Positions 54,268 through 62,697 of a stretch of DNA of 64,000 nt are shown one piece after another; the stretch's first letter is position 1; each line of letters starts with the position of its first letter. The notes beneath the pieces were generated by a model, which ran no database searches, was not told where the DNA came from, and was given only the letters and a program-made list of their open reading frames with translations. The DNA lies in assembly GCA_964511645.1 (NCBI GenBank), contig CAZEGV010000003.1, forward strand, positions 1 to 64,000, written 5' to 3'. The position numbers and the translations under genes were made by a program. Origin of the DNA: CAZEGV01 sp964511645 (GTDB lineage: Bacteria > Bacteroidota > Bacteroidia > Cytophagales > JAAEPT01).

Positions 54268-56403
54268 ATGGCTTTAGAACAATTTGAATACGACAATAAG
54301 ATAGTAAGAAATTTTTCTTACGCTACTATGGTTTGGGGACTTGTAGGAATGCTCGTTGGAGTTATTGCTGCTTTTCAGATATTCATTCCAGATATGAACT
54401 TTGATTTGCCATACACCACATTTGGTAGAGTTAGACCATTACATACAAATGCAGTGATTTTTGCTTTTGTAGGGAATGGTATCTTTACAGGAGTTTACTA
54501 TTCATTACAACGTTTGTGTAAAGCAAGGATGTTCAGTGATACCTTAAGTAAGATCCATTTTTGGGGTTGGCAATTAATCATTGTAGCTGCCGCCGTAACC
54601 TTACTGTTAGGTTTTACAACAAGTAAGGAGTACGCAGAGTTAGAATGGCCGATAGATATTGCTATTACTGTTATTTGGGTAGTCTTTGGTTGGAACATGA
54701 TGGGGACAATCATTAAACGTAGAGAAAGGCATTTATATGTCGGTATATGGTTTTACATAGCAACGTTTGTCACAGTCGCTATTTTACACCTTGTCAACTC
54801 ATTTGAGATTCCTGTTACAATGTTCAAAAGTTACTCATGGTACGCAGGTGTTCAAGATGCACTTGTACAATGGTGGTATGGGCATAATGCGGTGGCCTTT
54901 TTCTTAACAACTCCTTATTTAGGTTTAATGTATTATTTCATTCCTAAAGTAGCCAATAGACCTGTTTATTCTTACAGACTATCAATTGTTCATTTTTGGG
55001 CTTTAATCTTTATTTATATTTGGGCAGGTCCTCATCATTTACTTTATTCGGCATTACCTGACTGGGCTCAGTCATTGAGTGTCGCCTTTTCTATTATGTT
55101 GATTGCACCATCTTGGGGCGGTATGATTAACGGTCTTTTGACATTGAGAGGTGGTTGGGATGATGTGAAAGAAAACCCAGTACTGAAGTTTATGGTAGTA
55201 GCAATAACCGCTTATGGGATGGCTACTTTTGAAGGTCCTGTATTATCTCTTAAGAATGTAAATGCAATTGCTCATTATACTGATTGGATTGTTGCTCACG
55301 TTCACTTAGGTGCTCTTGGGTGGAATGGGTTCTTGACATTTGGTATGTTATACTGGTTAATCCCTAGGATTTTTCAAACAAAACTACATAGTATCAAAAT
55401 GGCTAACACCCACTTTTGGATTGGTACATTAGGTATTTTGATGTACGCTTTACCAATGTATTGGGCAGGATTTGCTCAAGGATTTATGTGGAAACAATTT
55501 ACAGCAGAAGGGCAATTAGAATATGGTTTCTTAGAAACTGTAACCAACCTGATTCCAATGTATGCAATGAGAGGTGTTGGTGGACTTCTTTTCTTAACTG
55601 GGGCTATCATGATGGTGGTTAATCTATATAAAACGATTAAATCAGGAACTTTATTAGCTAATGAAGCCGCGGAAGCACCTAAACTAGAAAAAGTAAAAGG
55701 AAGGTTTGCAGGTGAGCATTGGCATGCTAGAATTGAGCGTAAACCAGTATTGTTATTGATATTAGCTACCGTAGCTATTTTGGTAGGAACAATTATTGAA
55801 TTTGTACCAACATTCTTAGTAGAGTCTAATGTGCCTACAATCGCTAGTGTAAAACCATACACACCGTTAGAACTACAAGGAAGAGACTTGTACATAAGAG
55901 AAGGGTGTAATAATTGCCACTCTCAAATGATTCGTCCTTTCCGTTCTGAAACTGAAAGATACGGTGAGTACAGTAAAGCTGGAGAATTTGTTTATGATCA
56001 TCCATTCTTGTGGGGATCTAAGCGAACTGGACCAGATTTACACAGAGAAGGAGGTAAGAAATCAAACTCATGGCATTATCAACACATGATGGACCCTACC
56101 AATACTTCACCAGGTTCTATTATGCCACGTTACCCATGGTTTATCGAAGATAAATTGGATAACTCAAGTCTTAAAGCTAAGATTTCTGCAATGCGCACAA
56201 TTGGAGTTCCTTACGCAGAAGGATTTGAAGATATCTGCTTAGATGATTTAAAAACTCAAGCAACTGAAATTGCAGCAGCAACATCTAAAGAATTGCAAGA
56301 TATGGCAAAAGATAAAAGCATAGTTGTGTCGGCAGATAGAGAAATAATAGCATTAATTGCTTACTTGCAACGTCTAGGAACAGATATATCAGCATCTAAA
56401 TAA
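54268..56403 (+). CDS. ccoNO: Fused cytochrome cbb3 oxidase subunits I and II
   Basis: Terminal oxidase with high oxygen affinity, 711 residues, in which CcoN (about 1-470: many helices with haem/Cu ligands in RPLHTNAVIFAFVGNG, WYGHNAVAFFLTTPYLG, HLLYSALPDWAQ and IVAHVHLGALGWNG) is joined to CcoO (about 485-711: one membrane helix and a c-type haem motif EGCNNCHSQMIRPFRSE, then GPDLHREGGK and PGSIMPRYPW). The fusion is common in Bacteroidota. Followed by ccoQ and ccoP. Confidence 0.96.
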   Translation: MALEQFEYDNKIVRNFSYATMVWGLVGMLVGVIAAFQIFIPDMNFDLPYTTFGRVRPLHTNAVIFAFVGNGIFTGVYYSLQRLCKARMFSDTLSKIHFWGWQLIIVAAAVTLLLGFTTSKEYAELEWPIDIAITVIWVVFGWNMMGTIIKRRERHLYVGIWFYIATFVTVAILHLVNSFEIPVTMFKSYSWYAGVQDALVQWWYGHNAVAFFLTTPYLGLMYYFIPKVANRPVYSYRLSIVHFWALIFIYIWAGPHHLLYSALPDWAQSLSVAFSIMLIAPSWGGMINGLLTLRGGWDDVKENPVLKFMVVAITAYGMATFEGPVLSLKNVNAIAHYTDWIVAHVHLGALGWNGFLTFGMLYWLIPRIFQTKLHSIKMANTHFWIGTLGILMYALPMYWAGFAQGFMWKQFTAEGQLEYGFLETVTNLIPMYAMRGVGGLLFLTGAIMMVVNLYKTIKSGTLLANEAAEAPKLEKVKGRFAGEHWHARIERKPVLLLILATVAILVGTIIEFVPTFLVESNVPTIASVKPYTPLELQGRDLYIREGCNNCHSQMIRPFRSETERYGEYSKAGEFVYDHPFLWGSKRTGPDLHREGGKKSNSWHYQHMMDPTNTSPGSIMPRYPWFIEDKLDNSSLKAKISAMRTIGVPYAEGFEDICLDDLKTQATEIAAATSKELQDMAKDKSIVVSADREIIALIAYLQRLGTDISASK

Positions 56404-56409
56404 TTTGTT

Positions 56410-56604
56410 ATGTATAAAGATATTTTACAATCGGTAGAAGGAATTGATATTTATCCTATTATCTCTTTGGTGATATTTGTGATATTCTTCGTCGCTATAT
56501 TTCTGTATGTATTTATAATAAAAGAAGAAACAGTAGAACAGTTAAAAAATATCCCTTTAGAATTATCTAAAAATGAAATTAATAAAGAAGTACATCATGG
56601 ATAA
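56410..56604 (+). CDS. ccoQ: CcoQ-like small cbb3 subunit
   Basis: A 64-residue protein with one membrane helix (IISLVIFVIFFVAIFLYVFI) after a short N-terminal cytoplasmic part and a charged tail. Size, topology and position between ccoNO and ccoP define it as CcoQ-like; sequence similarity to proteobacterial CcoQ is low. It overlaps ccoP by 8 bp. Confidence 0.7.
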   Translation: MYKDILQSVEGIDIYPIISLVIFVIFFVAIFLYVFIIKEETVEQLKNIPLELSKNEINKEVHHG

Positions 56605-57415
56605 ACTATTAAAAAAATATTCGGTTTTAGTACTGATGTTATTAGCAACATCAAGCACTACTTTTGCAACAGAAGGTACAAAAGAAAGTTATTCCTTTAC
56701 GAGTAATGATGCTCTGCTAAGCTTTGGGGTCTTTGTATTCTTTATTGTGTTCTTAGGTCTTTTATTTTTAGTGATAGGTTTTGGAAGGTATGTACGCAAA
56801 ACATTAATAGAAGCCGGTCAGAAACCTTCTTGGTTAGTAAACCTATTTGGAATATTTGACGGAGACTTACAATTATTCACTGGAGAGGATAGCGATGTTT
56901 TACTTGAGGCACATGATTATGATGGTATTCAAGAATATGATAATGACTTACCACCTTGGTGGAAACAAATGTTTTACCTAACTATTGTTTTTGGAATAGC
57001 ATATATGGCTTATTATCATGTGTTTGACGGACCTTCTTCGGCAGATGAATACGATGCAGAAGTTGCCGCAGCACAATTACTATATGCAGATGTTGACATG
57101 ACTTACGATAAAATAACTGAAGATAACGCAGCCTTAGAAACAGCAAAAGTTTCGTTTTCTCAAACTTGTGTAGCTTGTCATGGTAAAGAATTAGGCGGTG
57201 GGTTGGGACCTAACTTGACTGATAAATACTGGATATACGGAGGTGATGTAAATGATGTTTATAAAACTATTAAGTATGGTGCTAAAAAAGGAATGGCCGC
57301 ATGGAAAAGTAAATTTAGTAACAAAGAGATTTACGAATTAGCTTCTTATGTTTTAACCTTACAAGGGACTAAACCAGTTAACGCAAAAGACCCAGAAGGA
57401 GAACTTCAAAAATAA
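56597..57415 (+). CDS. ccoP: cbb3 oxidase subunit III, single-haem type
   Basis: A 272-residue membrane-bound cytochrome c. A signal-like N-terminus (LLKKYSVLVLMLLATSSTTFA), a membrane helix (about 45-65), a second (NDLPPWWKQMFYLTIVFG and on), and one C-terminal cytochrome c domain with TCVACHGKELGGGLGPNL. Proteobacterial CcoP has two haem motifs; only one is present here. The ATG at 56597 overlaps ccoQ; the frame upstream from 56573 is the tail of that gene. Confidence 0.92.
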   Translation: MDKLLKKYSVLVLMLLATSSTTFATEGTKESYSFTSNDALLSFGVFVFFIVFLGLLFLVIGFGRYVRKTLIEAGQKPSWLVNLFGIFDGDLQLFTGEDSDVLLEAHDYDGIQEYDNDLPPWWKQMFYLTIVFGIAYMAYYHVFDGPSSADEYDAEVAAAQLLYADVDMTYDKITEDNAALETAKVSFSQTCVACHGKELGGGLGPNLTDKYWIYGGDVNDVYKTIKYGAKKGMAAWKSKFSNKEIYELASYVLTLQGTKPVNAKDPEGELQK

Positions 57416-57431
57416 TAACAGAGAAGACTAA

Positions 57432-58859
57432 ATGGCAGAAGAAAAAAAGGATAGTTTACTCTTACCAGATATAACTAAAGAAGAAGGATTTAGGCAAAGA
57501 ATATCTACGGTAGGTGAAGACGGAGACCGCAAATGGATTTTTCCAAAAAAACCATTTGGTAAGTTCCATAATGCGAGAGTGTTTGTTACTATCTTTCAGT
57601 TGGCAGTGCTTTTTGGAATGCCGTTTGTGAGAGTAAATGGAGAGCCTTTAATTTTGCTAAATGTAATTGAACGTAAGTTTATTTTATTCGGTATTACTTT
57701 TTGGCCCCAAGACTTTTTTATTCTCGCCCTCTTATTTATTGTGAGTATAGTCTTTATTGTGCTGTTCACAGTGCTGTTTGGACGTATATTTTGTGGTTGG
57801 GTTTGCCCTCAGACTGTTTTTATGGAAATGGTGTTTCGTAAAATTGAGTACTGGATAGAAGGAGATTTTAATAAACAAAAAGCACTAGCCAAAGCACCTT
57901 GGACAAAAGAGAAGATGTTCAAAAAAGGATTGAAGCACATTGTTTTCTTTGCGATAGCAGTCTTGATTGCTAATGTCACTTTAGCCTATATTATTGGTAC
58001 AGACGAACTCTTTACACTAATCTTGTCACCTATCTCAGAGCATGCTTTAGGATTTGTTTTAATGATTGTTTTTAGTGCTGTTTTTTATTGGATATTTGGT
58101 TGGTTTAGGGAGCAGGTTTGTTTGATTGCCTGCCCTTACGGTAGACTTCAGGGAGTAATGCTCAATAATGATAGTGTAGTAGTGGCTTATGACTATGTAA
58201 GAGGAGAGCCTAGAGGGAAATTAAAGAAAAATCAAGAGACAAACAATGGAGATTGTGTAACATGTAATCTTTGTGTACACGTATGCCCTACGGGGATTGA
58301 CATCAGAAACGGTACTCAGCTAGAGTGCGTCAATTGCACAGCCTGTATAGATGTTTGTGACCATGTGATGGATAAAGTTGATAAACCAAAAGGTTTAATT
58401 AGGTACGCATCCGAAAATAATATAAAAAACGGTACTAAATTCAAGTTTGACGGAAGAGTCAAAATATACTCAGCGATATTATTGTTATTAGTAGCAGGAA
58501 TAGTAGTCTTGCTATCAACAAGAGAAGATGTTCAAGCTACCATTTTGAGAAGTGGAGGCTCTATGTTTAAAAAAGAAGACAACGGTAACTATTCCAATGT
58601 ATACGAAGCCAGTTTGATTAATAAGACTGCTGACACAATACACCTATCTATCAAAATAGAAAACAAACAAGGAATTATAAACCTATTGAATCATGAATGG
58701 ACAGCACCACCACAATCAATCATCAAGCGAGTAATAATCCTTGAGTTACCTAAAGTAGAGTTAGAAGGAATGTCTACAAAACTGAAACTAGGTATTTATG
58801 ATGACAAAGGAGAACTACTAACAACAACCAAGACCAAGTTTTTAGGACCAATTCATTAA
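57432..58859 (+). CDS. ccoG: cbb3 oxidase accessory protein CcoG (FixG)
   Basis: A 475-residue polytopic membrane ferredoxin-like protein that reduces copper for CcoI/oxidase assembly. Motifs: IFCGWVCPQTVFME, CLIACPYGRLQGVM and two 4Fe-4S clusters in CVTCNLCVHVCPTGIDIRNG and CVNCTACIDVCDHVMDKV, then a C-terminal immunoglobulin-like domain. Sixteen bp after ccoP. Confidence 0.95.
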   Translation: MAEEKKDSLLLPDITKEEGFRQRISTVGEDGDRKWIFPKKPFGKFHNARVFVTIFQLAVLFGMPFVRVNGEPLILLNVIERKFILFGITFWPQDFFILALLFIVSIVFIVLFTVLFGRIFCGWVCPQTVFMEMVFRKIEYWIEGDFNKQKALAKAPWTKEKMFKKGLKHIVFFAIAVLIANVTLAYIIGTDELFTLILSPISEHALGFVLMIVFSAVFYWIFGWFREQVCLIACPYGRLQGVMLNNDSVVVAYDYVRGEPRGKLKKNQETNNGDCVTCNLCVHVCPTGIDIRNGTQLECVNCTACIDVCDHVMDKVDKPKGLIRYASENNIKNGTKFKFDGRVKIYSAILLLLVAGIVVLLSTREDVQATILRSGGSMFKKEDNGNYSNVYEASLINKTADTIHLSIKIENKQGIINLLNHEWTAPPQSIIKRVIILELPKVELEGMSTKLKLGIYDDKGELLTTTKTKFLGPIH

Positions 58860-58865
58860 TAAGAC

Positions 58866-59321
58866 ATGACAAACGAAAAGAAAAGCTTAATTCCATACTT
58901 TATAATTACCGCCTTTGTATTATTTATGATGTTTATTGGGCAATTTATTTACCGCAGTATTAACTTACCTGTTAACCTAGTCAGTGACGATTATTATGAG
59001 AAAGAGCTAAAATACCAAGACCATATTGATATGGTGAAAAGATCTACCGAGTTAAATAAAAAAATAAAAATATCATACCTTCAACAGCAAGTAATTGTTC
59101 AAATTAAATTCCCTGAAAACATAAAAATAGAAAAAGGAATAGTTCATTTTTACCGTGCAGACGACAGTAGATTGGATCAAAAAATCGCATTAAAAAACGA
59201 TAAGAAAAACACAACATCAATTTCTAGTGAAAATTTAAAAAAAGGACCTTGGATAGTAAAACTATTTTACCAAATACAATCCGTCAACTACTTTTTAGAA
59301 CAGAAAATTTGGATAAAATGA
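58866..59321 (+). CDS. ccoH: FixH/CcoH family protein
   Basis: A 151-residue protein with an N-terminal membrane helix (LIPYFIITAFVLFMMFIGQFI), VNLVSDDYYEKELKYQDHID (FixH signature region), and a periplasmic beta domain. FixH acts in cbb3 oxidase assembly. It overlaps the next gene by 4 bp (ATGA). Confidence 0.9.
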   Translation: MTNEKKSLIPYFIITAFVLFMMFIGQFIYRSINLPVNLVSDDYYEKELKYQDHIDMVKRSTELNKKIKISYLQQQVIVQIKFPENIKIEKGIVHFYRADDSRLDQKIALKNDKKNTTSISSENLKKGPWIVKLFYQIQSVNYFLEQKIWIK

Positions 59322-60004
59322 TTCTAGGGTTGATACTTGGGTTCACCACTAGTTTACATTGTGTAGGCATGTGTGGACCTCTTCATTTGGCACTTCCTCT
59401 CAAAAAAGGAGTCAACACAAACATCATAGCTTTGCACCTTGGTAGGATTTTTACGTATATGATTCTTGGTGTTTTTGCAGGTATTATTGGAGAAGTTTTT
59501 CGTGCCACAGGAATCCATAATTGGGTAGCTATTATATCAGGAGTAATTATTATTGCAGCAGTTTTGATAGAAGGGATTCCATACTTCAAAAGTGATTTAA
59601 TTTCATCATGGTTAAAGAAAAGCTTAAGTCAATTATTTAAAAAAAGTACCACCTGGCGTTTTTTTGTTTTTGGTCTAGCCAATGGTCTTTTACCATGCGG
59701 AATGGTTTATTTTGCTCTATTAACAGCTACCAGTTATGGAGATACGGGAGCTATTGTATTTATGGGGCTTTTTGGTTTGGGTACGGTGTCACTACTCGTA
59801 ATCACTTCTACTTTAGGTAGTTTTTTTAAAGAACATTTCTTGATTAAACAAAAATATGTACTCATAGCATTGGGCTGTTTGCTGATTGTCAGAGGCTCTT
59901 CGTTGGGCATCCCTTACCTAAGTCCTAGCGAAGAAAAATCATGTTGTCACAAAGCTCAAACAGAAGAAACCTCTAGCTGTTGCGAAAAGAAATATAAAGA
60001 TTAG
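59318..60004 (+). CDS. SafE/TauE-type membrane protein of the cco operon
   Basis: A 228-residue polytopic membrane protein of the sulfite exporter TauE/SafE-like group that occupies this position in Bacteroidota cco operons. About six helices, first with LGLILGFTTSLHCVGMCGPL (Cys residues at the membrane edge) and FGLANGLLPCGMVYFALL. It ends in a Cys-rich tail (SCCHKAQTEETSSCCEKK), which could bind copper. The stop codon TAG is part of the following dispersed repeat. Start at 59318 overlaps fixH; the frame upstream from 59249 is inside fixH. Confidence 0.85.
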   Translation: MILGLILGFTTSLHCVGMCGPLHLALPLKKGVNTNIIALHLGRIFTYMILGVFAGIIGEVFRATGIHNWVAIISGVIIIAAVLIEGIPYFKSDLISSWLKKSLSQLFKKSTTWRFFVFGLANGLLPCGMVYFALLTATSYGDTGAIVFMGLFGLGTVSLLVITSTLGSFFKEHFLIKQKYVLIALGCLLIVRGSSLGIPYLSPSEEKSCCHKAQTEETSSCCEKKYKD

Positions 60005-60143
60005 GGCGTGCCCCCACTCGCCAAAAAGGCGAGCTCGTGGGGTCAGGATATCCGCACTCACCAACATTCATTTCGTTTCACTACATTCATGTTGGTTCAA
60101 ACAATCGCTTACTGTGTTCGTCTACCGACGAATCCCTCACGCA
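60003..60143 (+). repeat. Structured intergenic repeat, copy F
   Basis: It starts AGGGCGTGCCCCCAC within the stop codon of the SafE-like gene. Hairpin 1 pairs CCCCAC-TCGCC with GGCGA...GTGGGG (60012-60022 with 60028-60042). The block TCAGGATATCCGCACTC follows, then hairpin 2 with CCAACAT/ATGTTGG (60061-60067 with 60089-60095), then GTGTTCGTCTAC, shared with copy A, and AATCCCTCACGCA. Confidence 0.8.
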
Positions 60144-60202
60144 TTTTATTCTACCCTTTTGATGTTTTTTATGTTAAAAACTGATTTTTGTTAGCTCATT
60201 AG

Positions 60203-61477
60203 TTGGTTTATTTTTCTATTATTGAGTTTAAATACAGAAAATTGAAAGAACAGCAGAAAAACAAACTATTTGATGCCAGTGAAATTTGTGAAGCAATTTA
60301 CAATTTCAGTGTAGAAGCTATTATTATCACAGACCAAAAAGGCGTGATAGCACATGCTAACCCCACAGCATTGAGCTTATTTGACTATAAACTTTTAGAT
60401 TTAGTAGGTCAATCAGTATCTGTTTTAGTACCACTAGACGTACGACATAAGCATGATGCCTATGTCGAAGAGTTTTCTCATTCGACCTCTTCAAGAACGA
60501 TGGATGGTATGGCAGGTTTAAGAGCCGTCAAAAAATGTGGAGAAGAATTTCCCGTTTCTATCAGTTTAAGCCCAGCAGTTATTGATGGTCAGCACTTCAC
60601 AGTAGCGTTGGTAATTGATATTACAGAATCCAAAAAGATAAAAGAAAAATTGCAACAACATAACAAAGAGTTGGAGCAACGAGTAGCCAAAAGAACAGAA
60701 GAACTAGCAGACACAGTAAGAAACTTAGAAAAAGTAAACGCTGAATTAAAAAAAGCAGAAGGAGAAGTAAGAAAATCTTTAGAAAAAGAACGGAAATTAA
60801 ATGAACTAAAATCTCGATTTGTATCTATGGCTTCACATGAATTTAGGACACCATTAGGTACTATTCTCTCATCACTAACCCTGATAGCGAAGCACAGTAA
60901 AGATGCTCATACTGACAAACAGCAAAAACACTTTTTGAGAATTAGATCTAATGTAAAACACCTTACAAATGTATTGAATGATTTTTTGTCAATAGATATC
61001 CTGAAAAGTGATAAACTTGTAATAAACCTTGAACAAGTTGATTTGAATGATTTGTTTGAAGAATTACAAGAAGAATTTAACCAGATGAAAAAAGCTGGGC
61101 AAATCATAAAAATTGATATTCCTGTTGAAACCTTTTTGTTTTCGGATAAACACATTCTTAAAAACATTTTCCTAAATTTAGTAAGCAACGCCATAAAATA
61201 CTCTAGTACAGGAAAAGAGATATTAATTTCTGTAAGAGAAGGATTTAATAAAATGAGTGTAGCAATAAAAGACCAAGGAATAGGAGTTCCATTAGAAGAT
61301 CAGGTTCATCTATTCGAAAGATTTTATAGAGCGACTAATGCAGCCAATATTCAAGGCACAGGTTTAGGTTTAAATATCGTGAAACATTATGTAGAGTTGT
61401 TACACGGTACAATACAGTTCAAAAGTAAATATGAAGTAGGTTCTACGTTTTATATTGAGTTTCCCACAGAAAAATAA
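60203..61477 (+). CDS. PAS-domain histidine kinase (FixL-like)
   Basis: A 424-residue cytoplasmic sensor kinase. Order: PAS domain (about 28-145), coiled coil (146-205), HisKA with phosphorylated His212 in MASHEFRTPLGT, and HATPase (NLVSNAIKYS, DQGIGVPLEDQ, GTGLGLNIV). The PAS segment VPLDVRHKHDAYVEEF places His84 where FixL has its haem ligand, without a gap to the following GEEFPV; the FixL arginine that contacts O2 is Ala here. The frame opens right after a TAG, and no ATG precedes residue 100, so the start is TTG at 60203 or at 60242. Partner is the regulator 6 bp downstream. Confidence 0.85.
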   Translation: MVYFSIIEFKYRKLKEQQKNKLFDASEICEAIYNFSVEAIIITDQKGVIAHANPTALSLFDYKLLDLVGQSVSVLVPLDVRHKHDAYVEEFSHSTSSRTMDGMAGLRAVKKCGEEFPVSISLSPAVIDGQHFTVALVIDITESKKIKEKLQQHNKELEQRVAKRTEELADTVRNLEKVNAELKKAEGEVRKSLEKERKLNELKSRFVSMASHEFRTPLGTILSSLTLIAKHSKDAHTDKQQKHFLRIRSNVKHLTNVLNDFLSIDILKSDKLVINLEQVDLNDLFEELQEEFNQMKKAGQIIKIDIPVETFLFSDKHILKNIFLNLVSNAIKYSSTGKEILISVREGFNKMSVAIKDQGIGVPLEDQVHLFERFYRATNAANIQGTGLGLNIVKHYVELLHGTIQFKSKYEVGSTFYIEFPTEK

Positions 61478-61483
61478 AAAACC

Positions 61484-62548
61484 ATGAAAAGTAAAATTTT
61501 ATTGATTGAAGATAATTTTGAGGTAAGAGACAATACCGCAGAAATTTTAGAGTTGGCAAATTTTGAAGTGATTACTGCTGAGAATGGAAAGATTGGAGTG
61601 GAAAAAGCTAGAGAAGAACTTCCTGACCTTATTATATGCGACATAATGATGCCTGTATTGGATGGTTATGGGGTGTTACATATCCTGTCTAAGAAAAAAG
61701 AAACAGCAAAAATCCCTTTTATTTTTTTAACAGCCAAAGCAGATAAAGCTGACTTCCGTAAAGGAATGAATCTTGGAGCTGATGATTACCTTACAAAACC
61801 ATTTGAAGAAACAGAACTGATGGACGCAATTGAAGTCCGTATAAAGAAAAGTGCAAAAATCAATGAAAAAATAGGGAATAGTGTAGAAGATTTACAATCA
61901 TTTATGGATGGTGCCAGAGATTTGGCTCAGCTTGAATTCATCAAAGAATCTAGGATTACAAAATCATATAAAAAGAAAGAAGCTATTTATAGAGAGTCTG
62001 ACTTTGCAAACTCTGTCTATTTCATTAAGTCAGGGAGGGTCAAAACATACAGAATCAATGATGATGGCAAAGAATTTATCACAGGTCTACATAAAGCAGG
62101 AGATTTTATAGGTTATCTAGCAGTACTAGAGGATAAAAACCGATCGGAATGTGCGATAGTCTTAGAAGATACTTCCCTCGCTTTAATTAGTAAAAAAGAA
62201 TTATTAGAGTTGTTATATTCTAACAATGAGGTAGCATATAAGTTTATAGAATTATTATCAGGAAAGTTAGAATCTAAAGAACAAGAATTAATAGATTTAG
62301 CCTTTAATACCGTCAGAAAAAGAGTGGCTGACGCTTTGCTTCGGCTAAAAAAGACTTACCAAGAAACAGAAGAAGATGGACAATTTTCTATTTCTATCTC
62401 CAGAGGAGACTTAGCGGCGATAGTAGGTACAGCCAAAGAAAGCGTCATTAGAATTCTATCAGAGTTTAAAGAAGATGGTGTTATCTCGGTAAAAGGAAGT
62501 GAGATAAAAGTCAAAAAGACAAAAGTACTGCAAGAATTAAAGTATTAA
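61484..62548 (+). CDS. Response regulator with CRP/FNR-type output
   Basis: A 354-residue protein joining a receiver domain (phosphoacceptor Asp53 in LIICDIMMPVLDGYG, Lys105 in YLTKPF) to a cyclic-nucleotide-binding-fold domain (about 155-270) and a Crp-type helix-turn-helix (SRGDLAAIVGTAKESVIRIL, 307-326). It is thus FixJ and FixK in one chain. Cys52 and Cys223 are the only cysteines, so it has no FNR-type iron-sulfur cluster. With the kinase it probably controls the cco/hemN/hemerythrin island; this is inference from location. Confidence 0.9.
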   Translation: MKSKILLIEDNFEVRDNTAEILELANFEVITAENGKIGVEKAREELPDLIICDIMMPVLDGYGVLHILSKKKETAKIPFIFLTAKADKADFRKGMNLGADDYLTKPFEETELMDAIEVRIKKSAKINEKIGNSVEDLQSFMDGARDLAQLEFIKESRITKSYKKKEAIYRESDFANSVYFIKSGRVKTYRINDDGKEFITGLHKAGDFIGYLAVLEDKNRSECAIVLEDTSLALISKKELLELLYSNNEVAYKFIELLSGKLESKEQELIDLAFNTVRKRVADALLRLKKTYQETEEDGQFSISISRGDLAAIVGTAKESVIRILSEFKEDGVISVKGSEIKVKKTKVLQELKY

Positions 62549-62643
62549 GTAACACAATACCAGTAGTATTTGTCGAGGATATGATAGTAAGCAACTATAT
62601 ATAGTAAATTATATCTCAAAATACTTTTAATTCATGCTAAATG

Positions 62644-62658
62644 CCCCTACTTTAGGGG
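62644..62658. terminator. Short hairpin before gapA
   Basis: CCCCTA and TAGGGG pair over a 3-base loop, followed by TTTC rather than a long T run. It may end the regulator transcript weakly or act in the gapA leader. Confidence 0.35.
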
Positions 62659-62697
62659 TTTCAAAAACGCATTTATATTAACTAAATAATACACGTA

